Below, one piece after another: positions 37,800 through 48,345 of a stretch of DNA of 64,000 bases (positions within the stretch are counted from its first letter, which is position 1; every line of letters starts with the position of its first letter). This DNA is from Haemonchus contortus. Lineage: Eukaryota > Nematoda > Chromadorea > Rhabditida > Trichostrongylidae. The stretch covers positions 37,112,345 to 37,176,344 of the forward strand of contig LS997562.1 in NCBI GenBank assembly GCA_000469685.2. Direction: 5' to 3'. The notes beneath the pieces are model-generated. The model was not told the origin of the DNA and searched no databases. It saw only the letters and a program-made list of their open reading frames with translations. Both the position numbers and the translations under genes were made by a program.

Positions 37800-38360
37800 G
37801 TGATTAGGAGATCATCTAGGAGAATGCAGAAGCTACTGAGCTAATGTGAAGGATCACGGTTGATCTGCATTGAGAAGCCCGTCTAAGTTCGTGGAAGTTG
37901 ACCTTCACAAGGATCTTTCCGGAAAAAAATTACCGACTTGAGCTTCAGTACAAGGAAACCTCCTAGTTAGACTATTGTTTTTTATTTCCAGTACATCAGG
38001 ATTCGATGATCGATATCCGAAAAGAAGCAAGAAATTTCTGTGCCATTTTGGGGTAAGACTGCGGGTGAAAGGTGTCAGTGAGGAGTTGGGTTATCGGCCC
38101 TATTTTGAAGCTGTTTTCACGGTAGTTTTTTTGTCTGAGGGCTTGTCGAATTACTCTTTTCAATTGCGCCTAACCTCAACAGACGTCCTCAGAACTGTGT
38201 ACTCCGTCGCTCTCTCTGCGGTTCTCACTACTCCGATGTCTTCGGCAGCTCGTTGCAAGGCTTTAGCCATCCAATTGGAGTTTTCTCATTCTCAGCCTTC
38301 GAGTTTCTCATACAATGCGTCCATTTCTGTGTCCTTTGCCTTCGCTTATTCAACTTGGTA
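37800..38360 (-). pseudogene. Degenerate non-LTR (RTE-type?) ORF fragment
   Basis: On the minus strand the reading is AKDTEMDALYEKLE..., NSNWMAKALQRAAEDIGV, RTAERATEYTVLRTSVEVRR and RVIRQALRQ, with stops between. It resembles the basic, helical region ahead of the reverse transcriptase domain in nematode RTE-like elements (a family-level impression, not a computed match). A second copy is at 47690-48240. Neither is intact. Confidence 0.4.
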
Positions 38361-38653
38361 AACTTCTTGCGAGTTTTGAGGGAAGTCAAGTCTTCTAAAA
38401 TTCATTTTTTCGGCCAGCGCTTGCGATCGGCTCTCTTCTGTCTAACAGCGCGCTGACTCCATCGTTCAAGAACCATTCAGTCCTTATCTCTTTGAAACTC
38501 ATCTAACGTCCCTTTCCACACCGTGACACCGTGGGTGACTCTCACAGTGAGGCTCATCTGTGTTTGTGTATTTCTACCGGATGTGATTCTTGGGCATTTT
38601 GAGCTGTGGTCAAAGTCAAATTCGATAGATAACATTCCTGCCTGGTCCCTCTT

Positions 38654-38760
38654 ATGTTGGTTGTGTGTGTGAGTAGGTGTGTGAGTAGGTGTGTGTGTGT
38701 GAATGTGTCTGTATATGAACATGTATGTATATGTATGTTTTTGTGTATATGCGTACGTGA
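38654..38760. repeat. GT/TGTA-rich microsatellite
   Basis: TTGGTTGTGTGTGTGAGTAG followed by repeats of GGTGTGTGAGTA and TGTATGTATA. Related GT-rich stretches lie at 34515 and, complementary, at 43985-44070 and 48600-48680. Confidence 0.8.
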
Positions 38761-39036
38761 ACAACTGTGTGTCTGTATTGCTGTCTCTGACCAATCTTGT
38801 GGGCACTGCGCAGGCCCGTGCAAAAAGACATACCGTGGGTGGTGGATTATCAATAAAAGGCGCGAAACCACCCATCCCACAGCCACCGCACCGTGGGGGT
38901 CGCCCCTTCGGTGGTCGTTTTCTGTGGCACCCAATTGATTTCATATCGATAAATGGCGGGAAGACCACCGCCTAGCCAGGGCCGCACTCCGATGCCAACC
39001 TAGCATTGATTATGATTTTTTCTCGCTTAATTTCAG

Positions 39037-39378
39037 ATTACGGGTATGAGACACAGAGACGCTCTCAGAAACGCGTCGAATTCCGCGTCGCACATCTAAT
39101 GGCAGGTAAGGAGACCTTCTTAATAAAATTGTATAACTAGTTTTTAAAGCCGTTTTTTCAGATGTGCGACCCTTAAAGTGGATCGACCAAACCGGCTGAA
39201 TGTTCGACAGCTGGCGATCCACACTAGCCGTTCTGCGGAAGGGACCACAGGTACTGACGAGCCTCATTTGTTTGCTTTACAATGTTTGATTTTAACTGTT
39301 TCAGATCCTTATGGGCGACTGTGGTCCAGGTCGTTTGGGAGGGAGCTTCGACAGGACGGGATCGAGCGGCCAACGAAG
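39037..39378 (+). pseudogene. Three splice-bounded blocks of an unidentified, decayed gene-like unit (left copy)
   Basis: Blocks 39037-39115 (TTTCAG/.../GGCAG/GTAAGG), 39162-39250 (TTTTTTCAG/.../CACAG/GTACTG) and 39305-39378 (TGTTTCAG/.../CGAAG/GTAAGTT) look like small exons with good splice sites. The right arm holds the same three blocks at 43454-43525, about 43315-43400 and about 43185-43258. Only one frame of block 1 is open (ETQRRSQKRVEFRVAHLMAG) and joining to block 2 reaches a stop. I recognise no family. Confidence 0.4.
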
Positions 39379-39379
39379 G

Positions 39380-39775
39380 TAAGTTCAGTCCGCGTCTGTC
39401 CGTGTTATGCGTTCGTCCTTGTCTTTGCATGCGACGTCCCTGTAGGTGTTTGTCCGCGTCAGTCCTTGTCCTTCCCTTTGTATGCATGCGTCCGTCCGTG
39501 TCCCCGTCTGTCCACTTGTGTCTGTGCCTGCCCGTCTGTGTCCTGCCTGTCCGCGTCCACTCTTACATACCTGTCCAACTGCTTGCCTCTGTCCATCGTC
39601 TGCATGTGTCCATGTCTGTCTATCTAGCTGCCTGCCTGCGTACTGTGCAGTCCCATACCCGCCTTTTTGTGTCCGTCTTGTCCACCTCCGTGTCTGCTTC
39701 ACTACCCCGGTGCGTCCACACCTCCGTCCTTCTGTTCGTCTTCATTGGTGGTGTGTTAAGCTTTTCTATCCATAG
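39380..39775 (+). repeat. Pyrimidine-biased minisatellite (TGTCC/GTC units)
   Basis: Degenerate short repeats built on CTGTCCGTG, GCCTGTCCG and CGTCTGTCC over about 400 bp. All three frames are open for long runs, rich in Val, Cys, Pro, Ser and Leu; that follows from the repeat and does not indicate genes. A complementary tract is at 42760-43140. Confidence 0.8.
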
Positions 39776-40211
39776 ATGAAAGTGTTCGAGCTGAGCGTAC
39801 GGGAGGAGGTTTTCAGTTCACAGTGCCTTGTCCATTGGTGGGTGTGTTACTGTGTTACCCATCAACCAATGGAAAGGGTGCAGTGGTCTAACGAACTCCA
39901 CCCTCATGCACAGCTGGAACTCTATGGTCAGAGCTACCGCTTGGAGAAAAATATTGGAAGGCTGGCTCTTCTACCTATATTATCATTGTAGGTTTACTAG
40001 TTAGCTTCATTCCATCTGCATTAGTTCAATGACTGCCCATCTTATCTTTCCTCTGTCATTTCTTTGCTTTTTCTGATATTTTCGTAGTTTGTATCCATCG
40101 GGTTGATCGCGATCTTTTTCTCTGTCAATCAGTAATGAAGAAGGGTGATGGGGGACAGGAGGAAGAGTGTGACTCCGTTCAGGAATACTTTTTCATTTTG
40201 TATTTTTTGTG

Positions 40212-40331
40212 CAATAATGGTGAGTTATGTTCAGAAACTCAATTCAGACGGGACCCGAACCCGTTCTCAGCGTAAGCAAAGGTTCGAGTCTTGCCTGAGC
40301 TGGAAGATCTGCCCATAACTCGCCATTATTG
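40212..40331. repeat. Foldback element with tRNA-like B-box core
   Basis: Ends CAATAATGGTGAGTTATG and CATAACTCGCCATTATTG are inverted. The core has GGACCCGAACC and GGTTCGAGTCTTGCC, like T-arm sequences facing each other. A related unit is at 40729-40848. Confidence 0.6.
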
Positions 40332-40728
40332 TGAAACTATCTTTTTGTGTTCTTTCGTCTTCTATGATTATTTTCTCTTTTCTTTTTGCATTCCTTTTGT
40401 TCTTTTCCGAATAATCTCTGTCATACCTGAATTCCACGTTCCTCTAACTTATTGGTTCGATGTCTGCTCATTTTTACTTTTCATTCTTTCATTTCTTTGT
40501 GTTTTCTCATTATTTCCTGGTTCGGATCCATCGGGTTTTCTCCGTTCTTTATTTTGACAATCAATACTGGAGGAAGTTGGAGGGGGACGAGGGAAAGAAA
40601 GGTGTGAGTGTATTGTTCCTCCTCTGTACATCTTCGCTGTTCTCGTGAGACTTCGCTGTGATCTGGATTATATTTTCGTCTTGAGTAGGGCTCTTATTTT
40701 GTCGCACCAAGCGCTGTGAAATTTCAAC

Positions 40729-40848
40729 GAAAAAGGCGAGTTACGGGCAAAACTTCGGGCTCAGACGGGACTCGAACGCGTACCGAACACAGCTACGAGT
40801 TCGAGCCCTTTCCGAGTATGAAATTTAACCCATAGCTGGCCATTCTTT
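40729..40848. repeat. Second copy of the foldback element
   Basis: Ends GGCGAGTTACGGGC and CCCATAGCTGGCC are inverted relatives of the 40.2-kb copy. The core keeps GACGGGACTCGAACGC and GAGTTCGAGCCC. Flanks (TCATTTCTTTG..., ATCCATCGGGTT) also match, so the larger unit of about 0.5 kb is tandemly duplicated. Confidence 0.55.
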
Positions 40849-41129
40849 TAAGTCTATCTTTTTGTATTTTCTCGGCTTCTCCCATCCTTTTCTCTTTCTT
40901 TCTGCATTCCTTTTGCTGTCCTCTGAGTGTTATCATCGTCCGATCGCCCGATCTTTTCAATGGTCATACTTCTGGTAGAAGAGCCACGTATTACGACTCG
41001 ATGTCTCCTTGACCACCTTCAGGCGGTTGTTTGGACAAGGTAGTTTTATGGATAGCAAATACAACACCAGTGGAGACGAACGAGGGAGGAGAGGATGGAT
41101 AGACTAGTCGGGGAGCAGCAGACTCTGAG

Positions 41130-41660
41130 TTAGACAGATGGGCGCAGAAGGATGGGGGTGGGTTTGTGCAAGCGCAGGTTGGTAGGGAGATGGAAGACAT
41201 GGACATGTGCAGGGGTGGAGGGAGGGGAGTGCACAGGGCAGGTACGAGGGTCGGGGCGGAGAGGTCGACCAGACAAGCAGGTGGGTGCAGGCAGAAGTGG
41301 GGAGAAGGGGAGGGGATGTGGACGGGGAGGGAGGGGGGAGGAAACAAGTAGTTGCGGCACGCGGGCGTAGCCTATAAGAAACCGTATCAACCTTCCAATG
41401 CCCGCCTGCTTTCCTATCCCCATCTCCCTCCCCCTCTCTCTCGCTCTCTCATCTCCCCCTCCTCTCTCCCTCGCACCCGCCCGCCCTACTTATCCATCCG
41501 TGTTCCCCCTCTTTCCGTTGCTGTCTGTCCCACCCTTCTGTGTTTTCCTGTCCGTTCACCCCTCCTATGCCATCTGCCCAAGTCACCACCCACCTCCTGC
41601 GCTGCACACGCCTGCTTCTGCCTGCCTTCCATTCTGACTGCGTCTGACTCCATCACCTGT
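41130..41660. repeat. Purine block followed by pyrimidine block at the centre of the inverted duplication
   Basis: From about 41130 to 41350 the plus strand is strongly G/A-rich (GGGGAGAAGGGGAGGGGATG); from about 41410 to 41640 it is C/T-rich (CTCCCTCCCCCTCTCTCTCG). The two are roughly reverse-complementary, as expected at the junction of the arms. Confidence 0.75.
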
Positions 41661-42759
41661 TCTCATCCATCCTGACAGTGTCCACCTATCTACGGCTGCC
41701 TGCACGACTCCTGGTCAGCCCACTCATCCATCCTTTCCCGTTGCCTGACTCCAACAATGTTATCATTTCTGTCCATACAACAGCCGCAAAAAGGGATCGC
41801 TGCTCTAAACCTGCCCCAGGGATTGATTTATCGGACGGAAAGTAGACAAAAGAAGGTATCAAGAAAAGGAAGAGAAGGGGAAAAGAGAACAAAGAGCAGG
41901 ATATGAGGAAAGAAAGAATAGAGAACAAGCAGAAGAAGATAAACAATGAAACTGAGCGGAAAATGACAGCACAAAACGCTAAAGAGTACCTCGACTACTT
42001 GAAAAAGAGTAACATGTAACCACCGAAAACAAGGCAAAAATTGAGTGTGCGGGTCGAAAAGCTGCCATCTTATCCATCTAATTCTCCTCCCCCTTTCAGT
42101 TCCCCCACATGGCTTTTTCCCCTAAGGTTTTGTCTGTGTTCCTCTTTCACGGACTCGGCATCCGATTGTGAGAGGGGAGGAAAATGGCATTACAGGCCTC
42201 TCCATTTCCCTCATACACAATCTAAAACAGAATCCATGAGAGGTTTGTAGCACAGGCAAAACCCAGAGGATAGAAATCAAGAAAAGTCCTCAAGAGAAGA
42301 GGGAAATTGATCAAATCCAGCGATCAGTGATGAGAAGTGGCTTGAACGAGAATAGGAAGAGTAGAGTATATTCAGACAACAAACAACCCTACGTTAGAAT
42401 GGAGCTGAAATCTCTTGATTCACATTTCGCATCCTCTTTTGCGGGTCCTGCCTAAGATTGTAAGAAGGGAGAAAGGCAACACTTATGCCTCATCTTTTCC
42501 CTAATTACAATCAAACACAGAATGCGGCAGAGGATCGGAGCATGGAATCCAGGGAGAACATACAGGAAAATAATGATGAAGAGCAATTGAGAATGGTGAA
42601 GAGGAAGCCAGGTTAAGAGAAAAAAAACGATGCAATCTAATGCAAGTAAGTCAAATTTTCAGATTACCACCCTGTCGAGAAGACTGGAGCAAAAATTTAC
42701 CCCCTATCCCTTCCCCTACGCTAGGAAGAATAGAAGAGATCCCCAAGCAGCAATCTCCA

Positions 42760-43140
42760 ATGAAGGCGTACACAGACAGCAATGCTAACATGTTAAGAAG
42801 ACAGACAGAAAGAACGGAAGTGCAGACACACGCCAGCAGTCTTGCAGACATACGGATAGACGGGCACAGACAGACAGACAAGAACAGACATGGACAGATT
42901 GCAGACAGACGGATTGACAGACAGAAATAGACATGTGCAGGACAGGGGGACAGGTGGACGATGGGGCAGATGCACACGGGAGGACGCGAACGGACAGCAC
43001 ACACAGGTGAGTACGGACAGACAGACGCGGACAGAACAGGACACGGACGGACGTGTTCAGACGGGGGCGGACGGGCACGCTTATAGGGAAGGACACGGAC
43101 TGACGCGGACAAACGGCCACCAGGACGTGGCATGCAAAAA
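42760..43140 (-). repeat. Purine-biased minisatellite (ACAGAC units), mirror of 39380-39775
   Basis: CAGACAGACAAGAACAGACA-type repeats with GGACAGAC and GGACGG variants. On the minus strand it gives the same TGTCCGTC-type repeat as the left arm, with the same flanking splice-like block. Confidence 0.8.
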
Positions 43141-43179
43141 CACGGACAAACACGTAACACAGACAGACGTGGACAAAAC

Positions 43180-43525
43180 ACTCATCTGTGGTGGTCGCTC
43201 CATTCCGTCCTCCAGAACTCCTCCTCGCACGTCCTGGACCACAGTCGCCCATGTGGATCTGAAACAGTCAAAATAAACTGCTAGAAAGCAAGTGAAGAAG
43301 GCTTTCAGTACCTGTAGTCCTTTCCGCGAGAACAGTTGGTGTGGATCGTGCACATGTCGACCGGTCAAGCCGTTCCGGCGATCCACCAACAGGGTCGCAC
43401 AACCAAAAAAAACTTTGAAAAGAAATCTTCAAGGTTCATCTCAAGGGTCTTACCTGCCATTAGCTGTGCGACGCAGCTCACTCTTTGACGCGTTCCTGAC
43501 AGCGTCTCGGACTTACACCCACCAC
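43180..43525 (-). pseudogene. Splice-bounded blocks, right copy
   Basis: Minus-strand counterpart of 39037-39378. Block 1 keeps TTTTTTCAG/...GGCAG/GTAAGA (43454-43525) and is open in the same frame (ETLSGTRQRVSCVAQLMAG). Block 2 has lost its CAG acceptor. Block 3 keeps TGTTTCAG but its donor GT is changed to AT. The frames do not join, so this copy is decayed too. Confidence 0.4.
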
Positions 43526-43739
43526 CTGAAAAAAAAAAAAAAGAAAAATGAGAGTATCATAAAAGGGAGCAGACGACTCTGACCCCAACGCGAAGTAGAA
43601 ACCTCGAAACAAAGTTACATATGATGTCGATCTCGCTCAATTGTATCTATGGACCTTCATTCATCTAAAACATCTAGAAAGAAATGTAGTAAGAAAGTAG
43701 ATAGCAGAAATAGATGAATATAAGTCTAACTAGAAACAT

Positions 43740-43920
43740 AACCATGCGAGGGTGGCATTGAAGAGCGGCTGTTCAGTGGTTTTCCCGCCATTTATCGACA
43801 TTCAATCAATTGGGTGGCACAGAAAACGATCACCAAGGGGGCGGCCGCCGCCACGTTGGGATGGCTGTCGGATGGGTGGTTTTCGAGGGTTTTATCGATA
43901 ACCAACCTCCCATGGGACAT
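43740..43920 (-). repeat. Copy of a 150-190 bp repeat containing TTTATCGA motifs
   Basis: Shares AGTGGTTTTCCCGCCATTTA, TCAATTGGGTGGCACAGAAA, GGGTGGTTTT and TTATCGATAA motifs with 37368-37530 and 38845-39000 (opposite strand) and 48346-48540 (same strand): four copies in the window. Confidence 0.7.
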
Positions 43921-44072
43921 GGGCCTCCCGCGGATACGTACGCAGACTCAGGAGGACGATCCATTCAGATATACAGACAAACACATTACAGTACTACACA
44001 CATTTTCATATTTGCTAATTTTCTTGCAGGCATCCACACCCATGTTCATACCGACACAAACAGACACACACA

Positions 44073-44203
44073 GGCATCTTTCATAGTCCACGACTAGTCG
44101 CGCAACTGGTCGCCAGTCGCTCGTGAGATGGGTCCGCGACCAGTCGCTCGTGAGATAGGTCCGCGACCGGTCGCGCGACTGGTCGTGGACTATGAATGAT
44201 GCC
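44073..44203. mobile_element. 131-bp palindromic MITE-like element
   Basis: Ends GGCATCTTTCATAGTCCACG and its near-perfect inverse (CGTGGACTATGAATGATGCC). The arms continue through ACTAGTCGCGCAACTGGTCG-type sequence to an inner pair of CAGTCGCTCGTGAGAT direct repeats. The matching GT-repeat in the left arm (about 34515) is uninterrupted, so this is an insertion. Confidence 0.75.
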
Positions 44204-44624
44204 ACACACACAGCTGCGAAAAGCGATACAATGAAGCCTAGAGGACACCGTCATACATACTGGTACAAAACAATACATAAACACGCTCATTTGTACCATT
44301 TATCCTTCCCACTACTCTCACACCATTTCTTGACATGACTTTATGCACATACTTTCATATCCCATCTCGTTAACACGATTAATTCGATACTTTCACTCAT
44401 CAATCCGCCCACTACGACGAAGACCGAGCCTCCCAATCGCATTCGTACCCGAGCTTCCCGACGAAACGAATACAACATTTGAAGTAAATATAATAATCCT
44501 ACCGATCAAAACTGCTGGAGCTACTCTGGAAACGCTACGCAGCGGTGAAGAACGTCTTATAATTTGCAGGGCGGAAGTAGTATTTCAGGTGGATCTTATT
44601 GTTGAACTGCAGCTGAATTTCTTT

Positions 44625-45225
44625 TCTTAACTCCTTGTCAAGGCAGAAATAAGTGATACAATGAAAAGAACTGCAAGGATACCGAGAGATCAGTGCGAAG
44701 AGTACTTGCCAATTAGTAACAGGTATGGTGACCGGACAGTAACTGGCAGTAGCGATCGGTAGGAGTGTACCATAAGGAATAATCAAGCCGATGAAATACA
44801 CTATGAGGCTACAACAATCCATGAGCCGCGGTCGCCATGCCACCAAAAAGGATATGGTCCTTAGCAAGCTCTCCTCCTCTCCATGTAGACATAACCAATG
44901 AATCAATCACAAAAATGTAGCGGAAGATCTGGTGGCGGAGACTGCAGAGAGCGGAAAAGGAAGAGGAAGGAAGAGAAAGGGGAGTTTTAGGTGAGGTCAC
45001 CCACTTCCCGGAGAACTGATCTAGCAGACCTGGAGGAAAGGTGTGAGCTGAGTTTCCTATTGTTAATTCGTTGTCAAGGTAGAAATAAGTGATAACAGTG
45101 AAAAGAACTGCAGGGATACTGAGAGATCACTTCGAAGAATACCTGCCATCTAGTAACAGATATAGTGACCGGACAGTAACATGCAATTAGCGATCGGTAG
45201 GAGTATGCCATTAGGGGATTATCAA
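44625..45225. repeat. Tandem duplication at the outer edge of the right arm
   Basis: 44625-44790 and 45055-45225 share TTGTCAAGGTAGAAATAAGT, GAAAAGAACTGCA, GGATAC.GAGAGATCA, TAGTAACAG.TAT.GTGACC and AGCGATCGGTAGGAGT. Confidence 0.8.
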
Positions 45226-45240
45226 GTTCGAGAAATGAAC

Positions 45241-47691
45241 GGGAAACATCTTGCCTAAGAGAGGACTGAATAGTGTACCGGTCGTTGAATGGAAAAGATC
45301 GATTGTGGCATGCCTAGGGATTGGTGCATTTTGAGAGTACTTTGAACATTGAACTCTTGAACCATAGCCTTATTGGGGTATGGCACGTAGTCCGGGTGGG
45401 CAGAAATCAAAAACCAAAGAATCAGCGTCCTTTGAAAATGCTGATCGAACTGTGGTACGCCAAAGACGAAGCGAGCAGTTTTGGCAGTATTGAAGGCCAA
45501 GAATGGCCACTCCACCACCGATAATGACAAATTGGTCCCTTGGTTCGACAATCTATACCATTTCCTGTTACTTTTGGTAAGTCTATACGTTCTAACCAAG
45601 GGAAGTAAACTTGAAGCTTCTAACGGGCTTCTGGTCGGATTCTTCTCCGATCCTTTTGCAAAGAACTTAAATATAAAAATATCGGTTTGAGGCTCCACCT
45701 GAAAAGAGGTGTCGGAGTTTGTGGAGTGTAGAGCGGCCTCTCAACGTATAAGAGCTTCACAAACTTCGTACGAAACGAGGGTGAGTGGAGGTTCCCTCGA
45801 TCCCTCGCGTCGCCCATGTGCTCGAAAAAAAAACGACAATGCTGTTTCCCACGTACATGGGATTCTTCTTTTAGCAGCAGTAGGGGTTCAGAAGTAAGTT
45901 GAACCTATCAGTTTTTCGCTCTTCGAGGCAAAATGACCATGCTGTAGGTGAAATGATCTGCACAGTATTATACCACCTTTGCTGTACTGGTTGTGCGGCT
46001 TCTTAGGACGTTTTAAGAAGCTATCCGACGTTGAGAGTTCCAGTTCGAGCTTGTTTGTTGGCCGAATCGTTCATTGCACGATAGCCTTTGCATACTACCA
46101 CGAACTCGGTAAGGAACCCTGCGCTCCACTTCCGTGTGACATACCGGTCTTATCACTGAATACTTTAGGTACTACTCATAAGTATTATACTGCTTACTAT
46201 GTACTGGACTGAACCCACTTACTTCCACAGGGCTATGAGCGGTGCATATAGCTGCAGGAGAAGTGGCCTCCACACTGTCACTCCATGGTTGGAATATCGA
46301 TTAGGACTTTTAGGTTAGTTATCCGACGTTCAGAGGGCCCATTCCATCCAATTGCTCCAATCGAAATGGTCCACTGCTCGGTAGCCTTCACATAGTGTCC
46401 CAAAACTTTGGCGGACATCTTGCGTGCTACTTCTTGGACGTCTTCGCCTTAGCAAGAGACACTAAGGAAAGATCTTTAGTTGTGAGAGGGTTTCTCCATC
46501 TGCCGGTCTGTCGGCCTGGATCTGACGCTGGAACGGACACCATTTTTGCAAACCTATATGGCTCTGCTTTCTGCTTCATGTAGAGATGGCACCTTGGGCC
46601 TTCCTGAGTACAGACATGGACCTAGACGTCGAAACACTCGGCTATCCCTACTCGGAAAGCGAATGGTAGATGTAGGATGGAAATATCTCTTGATCCTGAA
46701 GTCCATAAGAATGAATGAACAGCAAGACTTCTCAGCGCTCAACAGTTTGACATCCCTCATATACTGTTCACTGTTTTATTCTTTCTATCTCAACATAGAA
46801 AATGCGAGACGCAGACGTAGCCCAAGGTTTTGTCTGAAACGCCTTCCCTGGCTTCGCGGAAGATTGGGACTTTTCAAGACTGGAAGACTGGAAGCTTACA
46901 GATGAGTCCTTGGGAACTACACAAACAATCCCGCAAAAATGGTGCAGTGCTGTGAAGGCGGTTTTTGTCTTCTCAATGTGTAAATAAAAGGAACTTGGAG
47001 AACGAGGAAGTGTGTGACTTCGTGGTTACTTAACACCTGCTGCTGCTGAAGGAAGATTCCCAGGTGCGTGAAGAAGCAGCACTACCGCTCCTACCTTCAC
47101 GCAATAAGAGGACGCGAGGATCGCTTCAACAGTCAGGTGCTCAGGCTTATACGAACCGCTTAGGGCGTAAGAAATGGGATAGGATTCATGGTTGTGGACG
47201 TCACGAATCAATCTCTTCAGGGTAACAGTGCGTATCATTATATTTTGAAATGTCTGTCATCTAAACGGCCAGTGCATACAACCGACATAATAAATATGAT
47301 ACAGGATAAAGTTTTTAGGAGTTAACAAATCCCGTTTGAAGCCCCACATTTGGCTTCCATTAAGAATCGTAGTTACGCATGTACTGAATGCGCGTGTGGC
47401 CGATATAGTGAACAGCGTTAGTAAGCCGATGTACAAGTCAGTGCTTTTAGTAGCAATTATCCGACTCCGTAGGGATGGAAGGCTTGGTTGGCTCAGGTGG
47501 ATGTCAATCCAGAACTGAAACCCGTGACCGTGAAATACTGCGCCACTTGCCACTACATACGCCACCTCCGTCCTACAAACAATATCGCAGGCATTATTAA
47601 GGCAGAAAATAGCGTTGGTTTCTTATCCCAAGCTTTTTCTTTGCGTTGAGATAAAAAAATTGGCCGGAATGGTAGCTGAGGTGGTAAGAGT
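45241..47691 (+). repeat. Repeat A, copy 1 (carries a SINE)
   Basis: Interspersed repeat of about 2.4 kb. Blocks in order: TCGTTGAATGG...GATCGATTGTGGCATG, GGTATGGCACGTAGT, GGGCAGAAATCAAAAACCAA, GACAATCTATACCATTTCCT, CCTTTTGCAAAGAACTTAAA, GATCCCTCGCGTCGCCCATG, TTTTAGCAGCAGTAGGGGTT, GTACTGGTTGTGCGGCTTCT, ATACTGCTTACTATGTACTG and the SINE. It ends TGGCCGGAATGGTAGCTGAG. The minus strand has a 147-codon open frame at 45255-45698 related to one in copy 4. Function unknown; 46430-46880 is extra sequence absent from copies 4 and 5. Confidence 0.75.
47303..47572 (-). repeat. tRNA-derived SINE copy inside repeat A copy 1
   Basis: Minus strand: head GACGGAGGTGGCGTATGTAG, TGGCAAGTGGCGCAGTATTTC, B box GGGTTTCAGTTCTGG, AGCCAAGCCTTCCATCCC, GCACTGACTTGTACATCGGC, ACGCGCATTCAGTACATGCG and ACGATTCTTAATGGAAGCC. 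The 3' end is GGGATTTGTTAACTCC followed by AACTTTATCC. The same SINE sits at the same place in copy 5 (58.3 kb). Confidence 0.8.
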
Positions 47692-48240
47692 AGCGAAAGC
47701 AAAGGACACGGAAATGGATGCCTCGAACGAGATACTCAAGGATCAAGAAGAAGAAAAGTTTAGTTGGCTGGCTAAAGCCCGGCATTGAACTGCATTGGAC
47801 ATTGGAGTTATGAGAGCTGGAAAGAGAGCGACGTGTATATACTACGTAGTTCTGAGGAAGTCTGTTGAGACTAGACGCAGGTGAAAAGAGTAATTCGACA
47901 AGCCCTTAGATGAAGAATGCTGCCGTGAAAACAACTGCGAAATAGGGTTCATGGCCCCACTTCTCACTGACACCTTTCACCCCGTAGCCTCACAGTCTTT
48001 TCATAAAACAGAACAGGAACTTCTTGCTTCTTTTCGAACATCGCTCATCGAATCCTGATGTACTGGAAATAAAAGGCACTAGTCGAACCAGGAGGTTTTC
48101 TCATACAGAAGCACGAGATGGTAATATCTCCGGGAAGCTCTTTGTAAAGGTCGACTTCGACGAACTTAGGCGAGCTTCTCAATTGAGGTCAATCGTGATC
48201 CTCCATCACATTCACTCAGTAGCTACTGTATTCTCCTAAA
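47690..48240 (+). pseudogene. Degenerate non-LTR (RTE-type?) ORF fragment, second copy
   Basis: Plus-strand counterpart of 37800-38360, beginning VAKAKDTEMDASNEILKD and FSWLAKA, then stops. The alignment continues past 48240 into a relative of 38400-38950. The joint with repeat A at about 47690 marks where two repeats abut. Confidence 0.4.
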
Positions 48241-48345
48241 TGTTTTCCTAATCACCATCGCCAAGAAACGGTCTCAAGACGTCAGAAATACGACGGTAGG
48301 AAGAGAAATAGGTGACCTTAATGGGAATAGAAAACGAATCGATGC

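Larger units (their letters stand above)
33676..41380 (+). repeat. Left arm of a large imperfect inverted duplication
   Basis: Segments here recur, reverse-complemented and in mirrored order, at 41400-45040. Matched pairs: 33676-33800 with 44900-45040; GGTGACCATACCTGTTACTA at about 33957 with about 44731; 34430-34530 with 44200-44300; GGATCGTCCTCC at 34628 with 43960; 38850-39000 with 43740-43900; 39037-39378 with 43180-43525; 40945 with 41835. The arm carries extra DNA (about 34.7-37.2 kb) and an internal tandem duplication (37200-37540 resembles 38590-39010). No intact gene is seen in it. Confidence 0.75.
41400..45040 (-). repeat. Right arm of the large inverted duplication
   Basis: Mirrored, diverged counterpart of 33676-41380. 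It is shorter because it lacks the 34.7-37.2 kb extra DNA and the 37.2-39.0 kb tandem copy. It has its own changes: a 131-bp palindromic element (44073-44203) and lost splice-like dinucleotides. Its outer 44625-44790 segment is repeated at 45055-45225. Confidence 0.75.

Noticed and set aside
38477..38968. Minus-strand 163-codon ORF with His/Thr repeats
   Set aside because: Produced by the GT/TGTA microsatellite within a multi-copy repeat.
39178..39779. Long overlapping plus-strand ORFs rich in Cys, Pro and Val
   Set aside because: They are a by-product of the TGTCC-type minisatellite; several frames are open at once.
41130..41675. Open frames on both strands near the inversion centre
   Set aside because: Purine/pyrimidine-biased low-complexity sequence avoids stop codons; no coding signature.
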